DNA of 64,000 nucleotides from an uncultured Stenotrophomonas sp. (GTDB lineage: Bacteria; Pseudomonadota; Gammaproteobacteria; Xanthomonadales; Xanthomonadaceae): NCBI RefSeq assembly GCF_945952405.1, contig NZ_CAMFIA010000002.1, forward strand, positions 186,001 to 250,000, in the 5' to 3' direction. Made by a program: the position numbers and the translations under genes. Shown piece by piece: positions 24,222 through 32,378 of this stretch. Under the pieces are notes generated by a model. That model searched no databases and was not told the origin of the DNA. It was given only the letters and a program-made list of their open reading frames with translations. The stretch's first letter is position 1; each line of letters opens with the position of its first letter.

Positions 24222-26390
24222 TTGACCACTCGCCTTGCCCTTGCCGTGGCCATGACCCTCGGCCTTGCCCTGCCCGCCTACTCGGCCGGCGCCGCCACCG
24301 CGGCCGCCAGCAGCACCGCCCAGCAGGCCAATCCGTTCTTCGCCGAAAGCCCGCTGCCGCTGCACTTCCCGCAGTTCGACAAGATCAAGGACAGCGACTT
24401 CGCCCCGGCCTTCGACGCCGGCATGGCGCAGCAGCTGAAGGAAGTGGAGGCGATCGCCAACAACAAGGCCAAGCCGACCTTCGACAACACCATCATCGCC
24501 CTGGAAAAGAGCGGTGACATCCTCGACCGCGCGACCACCGTGTTCTTCAGCCTGGTCGGCGCTGATACCAACGACACCCGCAAGAAGCTGCAGGCCGACT
24601 ACTCGGCGAAGTTCGCTGCGCACAGCGATGCGATCGCGCTGAACGGCAAGCTGTTCGCGCGCATCCAGGCGCTGTACGACACCCGCAGCCAGCTGGGCCT
24701 GGACGCCGAAGGCGTGCGCCTGGTCGAGAAGTACTACGACAACTACGTGCGCGCCGGCGCCAAGCTGTCCGAGGCCGACAAGGCCAAGCTGAAGGAGATG
24801 AACGCCGAGCTGGCCAACCTGGGCACCAAGTTCAGCCAGAACGTGCAGTCGGAAGTGAACGCTTCGGCGATCACCGTCGACGACGTCAAGGAGCTGGCCG
24901 GCCTGTCCAAGGAGCAGATCGCCGCCGCCGCCGAAGCCGCCAAGGCCCGCGGTCTGGAAGGCAAGTACGTGATCACCCTGCTCAACACCACCGGCCAGCC
25001 GCCGCTGACCAACCTGGCCAACCGTGCCCTGCGCCAGAAGATCTACGAAGCCTCGGTCAGCCGTGGCAGCCGCGGCGGTGAATTCGACAACACCGCGCTG
25101 GTCTCGCGCATCATGCAGCTGCGCGCCGACAAGGCCAAGCTGATGGGCTTCCCGAACTTCGCCGCCTACAACCTGACCAACCAGACCGCCAAGACCCCCG
25201 AAGCGGTCAACGCGATGCTCGGCAAGCTGGCCCCGGCCGCCGTGGCCAACGCAAAGCGCGAAGCCGCCGACCTGCAGGCGATGATCGACAAGGAACAGAA
25301 GGCCGCGCGCAAGCCGACCTTCCAGCTGGAACCGTGGGACTGGGCCTTCTACAGCGAGAAGGTGCGCCAGGCCAAGTACAACTTCGACGAATCGCAGCTG
25401 AAGCCGTACTTCGAACTGAAGAACGTGCTGGAGAACGGCGTGTTCTACGCCGCCGGCCAGGAATTCGGCCTGACCTTCAAGCAGCGTACCGACCTGCCGG
25501 TCTACCACGATGACGTCACCGTCTACGACGTGTTCGACGCCGACGGCAGCCAGCTGGCGATCTTCATCTTCGACCCGTACGCGCGCGCCTCCAAGCGTGG
25601 CGGTGCATGGATGAACTCGTATGTCTCGCAGTCCAAGCTGACCGGCTTCAAGCCGGTGGTCGCCAACCACCTCAACATCCCGAAGCCGCCGGCCGGCCAG
25701 CCGACCCTGCTGACCTGGGACGAGGTGAACACCACCTTCCACGAGTTCGGCCACGCCCTGCACGGCATGTTCTCCAACGTGAAGTATCCGTACTTCTCGG
25801 GCACCTCGGTGCCGCGTGACTTCGTCGAGTTCCCCTCGCAGGTCAACGAGATGTGGTCGGACAACCCGGTCATCCTGAAGAACTACGCCAAGCACTACCA
25901 GAATGGCAGCGCGATGCCGCAGGCCCTGCTGGACAAGGTGAGCGCCGCGTCGAAGTTCAACCAGGGCTTCGCCACCACCGAGTACCTGGGTGCAGCGATG
26001 CTGGACCAGAACTGGCACCAGATCGGCCCGGACCAGGTGCCGGCCGCCAAGGATGTGATGGCCTTCGAGCGCGCTGCGCTGGAGAAGGACGGCATCTACT
26101 ACGCGCCGGTGCCGCCGCGCTACAAGACCCCGTACTTCAGCCACATCATGGGCGGATACTCGGCCGGCTACTACGCCTACATCTGGTCGGAAGTGCTCGA
26201 CGCCAACACCCAGAAGTGGTTCAAGGACAACGGCGGCCTGAGCCGCAAGAATGGCGACCACTTCCGTGCCACCCTGCTGTCCAAGGGCGGCAGCGTCGAC
26301 GCGATGCAGCTGTTCCGCGATTTCGCCGGCCACGAGCCGCAGATCGAACCGCTGCTGGAAAAGCGTGGCCTGACCGGCGCCGGCAACTGA
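24222..26390 (+). CDS. dcp: Peptidyl-dipeptidase Dcp (M3 family), exported
   Basis: Zinc metallopeptidase that removes dipeptides from C-termini. The 722-residue protein has the M3 zinc site TTFHEFGHALHGMF at about residues 508-521 (HEFGH) and the downstream Glu in FVEFPSQVNEMW. A Sec signal is visible (LALAVAMTLGLALPAYSAGA), so this form works in the periplasm. The start is TTG at 24222: GGAGC lies eight bases before it and the signal peptide is then complete; the next ATG (24252) would cut it. A strong terminator follows. Confidence 0.95.
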   Translation: MTTRLALAVAMTLGLALPAYSAGAATAAASSTAQQANPFFAESPLPLHFPQFDKIKDSDFAPAFDAGMAQQLKEVEAIANNKAKPTFDNTIIALEKSGDILDRATTVFFSLVGADTNDTRKKLQADYSAKFAAHSDAIALNGKLFARIQALYDTRSQLGLDAEGVRLVEKYYDNYVRAGAKLSEADKAKLKEMNAELANLGTKFSQNVQSEVNASAITVDDVKELAGLSKEQIAAAAEAAKARGLEGKYVITLLNTTGQPPLTNLANRALRQKIYEASVSRGSRGGEFDNTALVSRIMQLRADKAKLMGFPNFAAYNLTNQTAKTPEAVNAMLGKLAPAAVANAKREAADLQAMIDKEQKAARKPTFQLEPWDWAFYSEKVRQAKYNFDESQLKPYFELKNVLENGVFYAAGQEFGLTFKQRTDLPVYHDDVTVYDVFDADGSQLAIFIFDPYARASKRGGAWMNSYVSQSKLTGFKPVVANHLNIPKPPAGQPTLLTWDEVNTTFHEFGHALHGMFSNVKYPYFSGTSVPRDFVEFPSQVNEMWSDNPVILKNYAKHYQNGSAMPQALLDKVSAASKFNQGFATTEYLGAAMLDQNWHQIGPDQVPAAKDVMAFERAALEKDGIYYAPVPPRYKTPYFSHIMGGYSAGYYAYIWSEVLDANTQKWFKDNGGLSRKNGDHFRATLLSKGGSVDAMQLFRDFAGHEPQIEPLLEKRGLTGAGN

Positions 26391-26418
26391 TCGCCCGCAC
26401 GCCAGGCTGAAACGAAAG

Positions 26419-26444
26419 CCGCCCGGGAGACCGGGCGGTTTTTT
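26419..26444 (+). terminator. Rho-independent terminator after dcp
   Basis: CCGCCCGG-GAGA-CCGGGCGG followed by six T. Confidence 0.92.
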
Positions 26445-26464
26445 GTTGTGCAGGGCCCGCTGCC

Positions 26465-26503
26465 GGGCTCAGATCCCTTTCCTTTGGAAAGGGATCTGAG
26501 CCC
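26465..26503. repeat. Perfect palindrome, GGGCTCAGATCC class
   Basis: GGGCTCAGATCCCTTTCC, 3-base loop, then its exact complement. It lies ten bases from the stop of the orphan secreted protein gene at 26513; a related palindrome (27181-27227) flanks the other side. Confidence 0.88.
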
Positions 26504-26512
26504 ACGGCACAC

Positions 26513-27001
26513 CTACACCCCAAGCACGTAGAAGTGGACCAGTTCGGTGCCGATTACCGAGCCCTGGATCACATAGTGGATGTCCACGCCTTCGATCACC
26601 GGCAACCAACAACCGTCGGTCAACGAGGCAATGCAGTCATTCTCGGTCAAAGTCGGAACCGCACCATAGCGGGCGTAGATCAGCGGGGCCTGGTAGTTGT
26701 CACCATGCCCGGTCAATACCACCTGGCTGTGCCCACTGACGCCACCGGACACAGTGCCGTACAGCAGGTCGGACCTGTTCACCCACTGCCGGGTCATCAC
26801 GTAGTCATCGCCGGAAGCCGACGCCAGGTCCCAGCGGAAGCAGGCATCAAAGGCGGCACCTTTGCAGCTGACCTGGTCACCGAATTGCGGAGTGAAGTTG
26901 TAGAAACCGTCGAACGCCTCGGTCGGGGTCAAAGCCGCCCCGGCGGCAATCAACCCTGCGGCGACTACGAAGGACTTCAGGGGTTGTGCAATGCACTTCA
27001 T
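26513..27001 (-). CDS. Secreted hypothetical protein
   Basis: A 162-residue protein of no recognised family. It has a Sec signal peptide (LKSFVVAAGLIAAGAALTPTEA) and a mature part with four Cys (VSCKGAAFDACFRW, NDCIASLTDGCW) that could form two disulphides. The rest is beta-rich, Thr/Gly/Tyr-heavy text (SGHSQVVLTGHGDNYQAPLIYARYG). No good Shine-Dalgarno precedes the ATG at 27001; the nearest purine run is AGTGAG. Flanking DNA is visibly less GC-rich than the rest of the window. Palindromes of one repeat class stand on both sides. An accessory, perhaps acquired, gene is likely. Confidence 0.68.
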   Translation of the reverse strand: MKCIAQPLKSFVVAAGLIAAGAALTPTEAFDGFYNFTPQFGDQVSCKGAAFDACFRWDLASASGDDYVMTRQWVNRSDLLYGTVSGGVSGHSQVVLTGHGDNYQAPLIYARYGAVPTLTENDCIASLTDGCWLPVIEGVDIHYVIQGSVIGTELVHFYVLGV

Positions 27002-27180
27002 GGATCTGACTCACTCGAAAGGAAGGAGTGAAGCCGCGATGGCTTCGCCTTCCATTCAAGCCTTGCATCAGCCCAATCAGGGTTCCTCGCCGGCAATAGA
27101 TGGCAATAAAGACATGGAATGTCGTATTGAAATCGATGCGGTGATCATCGCCCCTTCCCAGCAGGCAGATCACGTCAAGG

Positions 27181-27227
27181 CATCGGGGTCGGATCCCTTT
27201 CCAGGGGAAAGGGATCCGACCCCGATG
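27181..27227. repeat. Perfect 22-bp palindrome, GGGGTCGGATCC class
   Basis: CATCGGGGTCGGATCCC...GGGATCCGACCCCGATG: two exactly complementary 22-base arms around a 3-base loop. It lies three bases past the cfa stop. The 27002-27180 stretch holds no supported gene. Confidence 0.92.
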
Positions 27228-27230
27228 ACC

Positions 27231-28346
27231 TCATCTCGGCGCGATGTAGCCCCCCGGCACGCCCTCCGGCGACAGCACCAGCTGCCACAGCTGCGCATGC
27301 CGGCAACGGAAGGTCGCCATCGACCCGGCCAGGTAGAAGCGCCACATGCGGCGGAAATGTTCGTCGTAGCGCGCGTCCAGTCGTGGCCACGCCGCTTCCA
27401 CGTTGCGCCGCCAGGCCTGCAGGGTCAGATCGTAGTCGGTGCCGAAGTTGTGCCAGTCCTCCAGCACGAAGCGCCCCTCGAACGCCCTGCTGATCTGCAC
27501 GGCCGACGGCAGCATCGAATTGGGGAAGATATAGCGCGCGATCCAGGGGTCGGTGCGATGCCGCGAAACATTGGTGCCGATGCTGTGCAGCAGCAACAGG
27601 CCGCGCGGTGACAGGCAGCGCCGGGCCACTTCGAAGAACCTGGCGTAGTTCTTGTCACCGACATGCTCGAACATGCCGATCGAGAAGATCGCGTCGAACG
27701 GCTCATCCAGTTCGCGATAGTCCTGCAGGCGGATCTCGATCGGCAGCCCGGCGCAGCGTTCGCGGGCGAATTCGGCCTGCTCCTGCGAGATGGTCACGCC
27801 AACGCCGCTGACGCCATAACGCTCGGCGGCGAACTTCAGCGCTTCGCCCCAGCCACAGCCGATGTCCAGCACGCGCTGGCCCGGACGCAGGCCGAGCTTG
27901 CGGCAGACCAGGTCGAGCTTGGCTTCCTGTGCGGCGTCGAGATCACCGGCATCGCGCCAGTACCCGCAGCTGTAGACCAGGCGCTGACCGAGCATGGCCT
28001 GGTACAGGTCATTGCCAAGGTCGTAGTGGCGGCGACCGACCTCATAGCTGCCCTGCCCGGCCTGCAGGTTGAACAGGCGCGCCTTCAGCGCATCGGCCAC
28101 CTCGCGCCAGCCATGCACCCGCTCGTCCAGGTGCGCCTGCATCAGGTGGACCAGGAAGTCGTCGAGGACGTTGGCATCCCACCAGCCGTCCATGTAGCTT
28201 TCGCCGAGGCCGAGCGAGCCGTGCGCCATGACCCGCGCGAAGAAGCGCGGGTCATGCACCTGGATATCCTGTGGCTGGGTACCGCCGATGCGGACCCCGG
28301 CTTCCTGCAGCAGGCCGGCGACCCGCTCCTGCAACCCTGTATCCAC
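27231..28346 (-). CDS. cfa: Cyclopropane-fatty-acyl-phospholipid synthase
   Basis: Transfers a methylene group from S-adenosylmethionine to cis double bonds of membrane phospholipid acyl chains. The 371-residue enzyme has the N-terminal lipid-binding part (MAHGSLGLGESYMDGWWDANVLDDFL), then HYDLGNDLYQAML and the SAM site VLDIGCGWGEALKFAAERYGV at about 170-190. SIGMFEHVG and YIFPNSMLPS follow, all typical of Cfa. The start is GTG at 28346: GAGGAGG precedes it and the protein matches E. coli Cfa length; longer in-frame extensions read through the upstream lipoprotein gene. Nineteen bases separate it from that gene, so they may be cotranscribed. Confidence 0.93.
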   Translation of the reverse strand: MDTGLQERVAGLLQEAGVRIGGTQPQDIQVHDPRFFARVMAHGSLGLGESYMDGWWDANVLDDFLVHLMQAHLDERVHGWREVADALKARLFNLQAGQGSYEVGRRHYDLGNDLYQAMLGQRLVYSCGYWRDAGDLDAAQEAKLDLVCRKLGLRPGQRVLDIGCGWGEALKFAAERYGVSGVGVTISQEQAEFARERCAGLPIEIRLQDYRELDEPFDAIFSIGMFEHVGDKNYARFFEVARRCLSPRGLLLLHSIGTNVSRHRTDPWIARYIFPNSMLPSAVQISRAFEGRFVLEDWHNFGTDYDLTLQAWRRNVEAAWPRLDARYDEHFRRMWRFYLAGSMATFRCRHAQLWQLVLSPEGVPGGYIAPR

Positions 28347-28365
28347 GCCACCTCCTCGACTGCGG

Positions 28366-29220
28366 TCAACCGCGTGCGAACAGCTCCACGTAGTCCTTGG
28401 CCACGTGCGGCAACAGCACTGCCGCCGGTACATCAGCGGTCTGCGTGCCGTCCGAGTATGGACCCACCTGGTACGGCGGGAAAACAAAGCGCAGCGCGGT
28501 GATCTGCCCCTTGTCGTCGGTCAGCGGCTGGAACTGGCTGAAGTTGTCGGCCTGCGGGCCGGTACCATCGGCGATCATGCGCGATGCGTTGCGCAGCGAT
28601 TCCTGCAGCTGGGCCGGGTCCATGTCCTCGCCGCTCAGGCGGGTGGCCACGCGCTCGCGCAGCTGGTCGGCGACGAAGTCGCTGATTGCCTTCCAGCCCT
28701 TGGCGTCGGCCACCAGCTTTTCAGCGCTGAGCATCTGCTGGTGCTGCGGCAGCCACACGAAGCGCGCCACCAGCGGCTCGCCATGGGCGCCCCCGGTGTA
28801 GCGGCTGCCATCGGCACTGACCACCACCAGCTGCGGGGTATCCAGCAGCTTCTCGAAGCTCAGCGACAGCTCGTAAGGCATGGTCGGCTTGTCATTGCCG
28901 AGCCCGTCCAGCGCCTGCTGCAGGTCGCTGCGTGCGCTGGTTGCATAGTCCTGCAGTGCGCGCGCCAGGCCCGGGTAGCGGTCGATGCCGGCCGGATAGC
29001 TGATGCCCACCACTTCACGCTCGTTGTTCTCGATCACGTCGCGCAGGTCCAGCGGCGCTTCCGTGGCCGGCGTTTCACCTGCAGCGGTGGCCTCGGCGGC
29101 GGGTGCCGCGTCGGTCGCCGGTGCCGGCTCGCTCTCACGCTGGCAACCGGCCAGCAACAGCACGCCCACCACGCCGGCCAGCACGCTGCCGCGCAATGGC
29201 CGGTTGTTTCCAATCTTCAT
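28366..29220 (-). CDS. DUF3298-type lipoprotein (RsiV-like domain)
   Basis: A 284-residue lipoprotein. The signal peptide ends with VVGVLLLAGC, and an Ala/Thr/Pro/Glu-rich linker (to about residue 65) follows. The soluble domain has ISYPAGIDRYPGLARALQDYA, a DUF4163-like half, and LVVVSADGSRYTGGAHGEPLVARFVWLPQHQQMLSAEKL, the DUF3298 signature YTGGAH. The C-terminus has FVFPPYQVGPYSDGTQ. This domain pair occurs in lysozyme-binding RsiV and in many uncharacterised envelope proteins, so a lysozyme or glycan-binding role is possible but unproven. AGGGGA precedes the ATG at 29220. Confidence 0.85.
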   Translation of the reverse strand: MKIGNNRPLRGSVLAGVVGVLLLAGCQRESEPAPATDAAPAAEATAAGETPATEAPLDLRDVIENNEREVVGISYPAGIDRYPGLARALQDYATSARSDLQQALDGLGNDKPTMPYELSLSFEKLLDTPQLVVVSADGSRYTGGAHGEPLVARFVWLPQHQQMLSAEKLVADAKGWKAISDFVADQLRERVATRLSGEDMDPAQLQESLRNASRMIADGTGPQADNFSQFQPLTDDKGQITALRFVFPPYQVGPYSDGTQTADVPAAVLLPHVAKDYVELFARG

Positions 29221-29284
29221 CGGGATCCCCTGTTCATGTTTGTACATCATCGCCTGCCATGGCTGAAGCGTCGCCCGCTGGCCT

Positions 29285-29587
29285 TCAGCCAACGAGCAGG
29301 TCGTGGTACTCCTCGTGCCGCTGCAGGAAGGCCTCGGCATACGAGCATGCCGGCACCACCTTGTACTTCTGCTCGCGGGCGAAGCGCAGCGCGACACGGG
29401 TCAGCTCGCCGGCGATGCCGCGGCCGGCGATCGGCTCGGGCACTTCGGTGTGCGTGATGACCATGCGCCTGCGCTTGATCTGGTAGTCGAGCACCGCCAG
29501 CTGTCCTCGCACACGGGCGGTGAAGCGGTGGTTGGCCAGGTCGTGTTCGACCTCGTAGGCCAGACCGGGGGGCGTGACCGAAGCCAT
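29285..29587 (-). CDS. Small GNAT-like N-acetyltransferase (COG2388/YjdJ type)
   Basis: A 100-residue minimal GNAT fold of the Gcn5-related group that includes yeast-like small acetyltransferases. The acetyl-CoA loop is AGRGIAGELTRVALRFAREQ at about residues 53-72, followed by the family-typical KVVPACSYAEAFLQRHEEYHDLL, in which a Cys takes part in catalysis in some homologues. The family substrate is unknown. It lies upstream of the DUF3298 lipoprotein, with a 64-base gap. Confidence 0.88.
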   Translation of the reverse strand: MASVTPPGLAYEVEHDLANHRFTARVRGQLAVLDYQIKRRRMVITHTEVPEPIAGRGIAGELTRVALRFAREQKYKVVPACSYAEAFLQRHEEYHDLLVG

Positions 29588-29796
29588 GGAACTGTCTCCT
29601 GCGGCGACTGCGTGGATGGTGCGCAGCCGGGCGCCATGATCGCGTGAAGCCTGAACAGGGGCAAGTCCAGTCCATTCACGTCAGATTTCGACCCTCAAGC
29701 TGGAGGGCGGCCCGCCGCTATCGCCTACGGAGGGATACGGCCGGGCTGGCACGACCCTTGCGACCATTGATCATGCGCATCACCGCGGAGGCCCCG

Positions 29797-29958
29797 ATGC
29801 ACCCCAGCGATTCCCATTCCGATACCGACCGTGCCCTGCTGGAGGGCCTGCTGCAACTGGCGGTGGAAGGGCAGACCGAAGACCAGGATTTCCAGCGCAT
29901 CGGCGAGGAAGTGTTCGCCCGCCTGCTGGACACCTACGGCCAGCAGACCCCGGCCTGA
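29797..29958 (+). CDS. Short hypothetical acidic protein
   Basis: Fifty-three residues, acidic, probably helical (DTDRALLEGLLQLAVEGQTEDQDFQRIGEEVFARLL). GGAGG six bases before the ATG at 29797 is a strong ribosome site, which is the main support; an earlier ATG at 29773 has none. No family is recognised. A short palindrome (29981-30007) follows. Confidence 0.55.
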   Translation: MHPSDSHSDTDRALLEGLLQLAVEGQTEDQDFQRIGEEVFARLLDTYGQQTPA

Positions 29959-29980
29959 ACCGGCCAGGGCCGCAGCGCCC

Positions 29981-30007
29981 GGGGCCGGATCCATGGGATC
30001 CGACCCC
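29981..30007. repeat. Palindrome, GGGGCCGGATCC class
   Basis: GGGGCCGGATCC-ATG-GGATCCGACCCC between the convergent small gene and the rhomboid gene. A compact member of the class seen at 2009-2146, 20039 and 27181. Confidence 0.8.
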
Positions 30008-30016
30008 GCCCCCTGC

Positions 30017-30643
30017 TCAACCGCCGCCGAGGCGGAAGGTCGGGTTGGAGAGTTCGCGCAGGAAGTGCGTGAAGATGCTCGGCTGCATGGCCAGCATGAA
30101 GATCACGCCGAACGCCGCACCGGCCAGGTGCGCGCTGTGGTTGATGCGGTCGCCGCCGCGCTTGTCCATCCAGATGCTGTAGCCGACATAGAACGCGGCG
30201 TAGACGATGGCCGGCGCCGGGATGAAGAACACCAGGATGATCGACCACGGCTTGATCAGGATGAAGGCGAACAGCACCGCCGACACCGCCCCGGACGCAC
30301 CGAGGCTGAGGTAGTTCGGGTTCTTCTGGTTCTTCAGGTAGCTGGGCAGGATCGAGACCAGCAGCGCACCGATGTAGAACGCCGGGTAGGTCAGGTAGCT
30401 GCCGGTCAGCTGCATCATCACGCTCTCGATGAATCCCCCGAAGAAGAACAGGGTGATCATGTTGAAGATCAGATGCGACCAGTCGGCGTGGATGAAGCCG
30501 TAGGTCACCAGCCGGTCGTACTGGCGATGGCGGTCCACGGCAGGCGGCCACAGGATCAGGCGGTCGGCCAGCTTGCGGTTGTTGAACGCCATCCACGACA
30601 GGAGGGCGGTGATGGCGATCAACAGCAGATTGACGGGGGTCAT
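30017..30643 (-). CDS. Rhomboid family intramembrane serine protease
   Basis: A 208-residue inner-membrane protease with about six membrane helices. The catalytic Ser lies in SLGASGAVSAVLFAF (GASG, about residues 114-117). The catalytic His lies in INHSAHLAGAAFGVIF, and the L1-loop/helix-2 motif WSHLIFNMITLFFFGGF is intact. It cleaves within or next to a membrane segment of substrates not identifiable here. It starts seven bases after the peptide transporter stop, so both are in one operon. This arrangement might link substrate uptake and membrane proteolysis but could be incidental. Confidence 0.9.
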   Translation of the reverse strand: MTPVNLLLIAITALLSWMAFNNRKLADRLILWPPAVDRHRQYDRLVTYGFIHADWSHLIFNMITLFFFGGFIESVMMQLTGSYLTYPAFYIGALLVSILPSYLKNQKNPNYLSLGASGAVSAVLFAFILIKPWSIILVFFIPAPAIVYAAFYVGYSIWMDKRGGDRINHSAHLAGAAFGVIFMLAMQPSIFTHFLRELSNPTFRLGGG

Positions 30644-30650
30644 GTCAGGC

Positions 30651-32216
30651 TCAGGCGCTACGGTAGTTGTCGACCATACGATAGCGTTTCGCGTACCAAC
30701 CGAAGGCCAACGCCGCGATGAAGGCGAACCCGGCGAAGAAGAACATCAGGAATGCCGCCTCACTCAGGCCTGTCCCGGCGATCTGCTGGGTCACCGTGTC
30801 GTTGCGCACCGCTGCGTTGGACAGCAGCACCCACAGGTTGCCGATGGTGGTGGTCAGGTTCCAGAAGCTCATCACCACGCCCTTCATCGCCTGCGGCGCC
30901 TGGCTGTAGGCGAACTCCAGGCCGGTGGCCGAGACCAGTACCTCACCGAAGGTCAGCAGCGCGTACGGCAGCACCTGCCAGAAGATCGACATGGCGTTGC
31001 CACCGTCCATCACCACCTGGATGCCACCCACCACAACCCAGGCCAGGCCGCTGAAGGCAATGCCGGCGGTCATGCGGCGCAGCGCGGTCGGCTCGAAACC
31101 GAAGCGGCGCAGTGCCGGGTACAGCACCAGGTTGTTGAACGGAATCAGGATCATCACCAGCAGCGGGTTCAGCGCCTGCATCTGCGAAGCGGTGAACCAG
31201 CTCGGCATCTGCATCTGCTGGCCCTGCAGGACCCAGGTCGATGCCTTCTGGTCGAACAGCGAGAAGAACGGCGTGGTCAGCGCGAAGATCACCAGCACGC
31301 GCAGCACCGAGCGCACGCCCTCCACGGCTTCAGCCGGGTGCTGGCCGCGGGCGCGGTCCAGCTGCAGCCAGGTGCCGCCGCCGATACCGGCCAGGATGGC
31401 CACCAGTGCCAGGCACAGGCAGATCACGATGCCCAGCGAACCGACCAGGCCGAACGAAGCCACCGCCAGCACCAGGCCGAGCACGGCAATCACCAGGCCC
31501 GGACGGCCCTGGCCGGCCACCCGCGCGGTCAGCGCGGTGCGCACCACGTTGGCGAACGAATGCGGGTCCTTCGGCGGCAGCGGCACCAGCACGTAGCGCT
31601 TGCGGCCCAGCCAGAACACGAAGGTGGCGATGAACATCAGGATGCCCGGAATGCCGAACGCCCACTGCGGCCCCCAGTTCTTCAGCGCCAGCGGAATCAG
31701 CAGCGAGGCGAACAGCGAGCCGAAGTTGATGATCCAGTAGAAGGCATCGAAGACGATCTTGGCCAGGTGCTTGTTGCTCTGGTCGAACTGGTCGCCCATG
31801 AACGATGCCACCAGCGGCTTGATGCCGCCGGCACCGAGCGCGATCAGGCCGAGACCGAGGAAGAAGCCTTCGCGGCTGTTCTCGAACAGTGCCAGGCACA
31901 GATGGCCGGCGCAGTAGACCAGGCTGAACCAGAGGATGGTGTGGTACTTGCCGAAGAATTTGTCGGCCAGCCAGCCACCGAGCAGCGGGAAGAAATACAC
32001 GCCGATCATGAAGCTGTGCATGATGTCCTTGGCTTCACCGGCACGGCCCTCCGCAGTGATTTCCTGCAGCAGCAGCGAGGTGATCAGGAACTGCACCAGG
32101 ATGTTGCGCATCCCGTAGAAGCTGAACCGTTCGCAGGCCTCATTGCCGATGATGTACGGAATCTGGCGCGGCATCTTTCCTTGGCCGGCGATGGGGGCGA
32201 CTGCGTCGTGGCTCAT
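30651..32216 (-). CDS. Proton-dependent oligopeptide transporter (POT/PTR2 family MFS)
   Basis: Proton-coupled importer of di- and tripeptides in the inner membrane. The 521-residue protein has about 14 membrane segments and POT landmarks. These are the E-x-x-E-R motif in GNEACERFSFYGMRNIL near the N-terminus, FFPLLGGWLADKFFGKYHTIL, and the PTR2 signature KIVFDAFYWIINFGSLFASLLIPLAL. The ATG at 32216 is preferred, with AGGA 11 bases upstream; another at 32228 adds MPYR. First gene of the operon with the rhomboid protease. Confidence 0.93.
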   Translation of the reverse strand: MSHDAVAPIAGQGKMPRQIPYIIGNEACERFSFYGMRNILVQFLITSLLLQEITAEGRAGEAKDIMHSFMIGVYFFPLLGGWLADKFFGKYHTILWFSLVYCAGHLCLALFENSREGFFLGLGLIALGAGGIKPLVASFMGDQFDQSNKHLAKIVFDAFYWIINFGSLFASLLIPLALKNWGPQWAFGIPGILMFIATFVFWLGRKRYVLVPLPPKDPHSFANVVRTALTARVAGQGRPGLVIAVLGLVLAVASFGLVGSLGIVICLCLALVAILAGIGGGTWLQLDRARGQHPAEAVEGVRSVLRVLVIFALTTPFFSLFDQKASTWVLQGQQMQMPSWFTASQMQALNPLLVMILIPFNNLVLYPALRRFGFEPTALRRMTAGIAFSGLAWVVVGGIQVVMDGGNAMSIFWQVLPYALLTFGEVLVSATGLEFAYSQAPQAMKGVVMSFWNLTTTIGNLWVLLSNAAVRNDTVTQQIAGTGLSEAAFLMFFFAGFAFIAALAFGWYAKRYRMVDNYRSA

Positions 32217-32378
32217 CCTGTAAGGCATTCCTGCAAAACGAAAGGCGCAAGGTTACCGGAACCCGGGCGTGCGAAGCACGCTGCAGGGCTGCATGACAAC
32301 GGTGCCAATCCATGGCAGGCAGTCCCGGCCGTGCCGGAAGTCACGGCACCTGCACGACAAAAGCGTAAACTTATCGTT

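Noticed and set aside
27002..27180. Possible gene or promoter cluster between the secreted protein and cfa
   Set aside because: No frame with ribosome site or family was seen. The stretch is less GC-rich and may hold the promoter of the secreted protein, but no clear boxes are visible.
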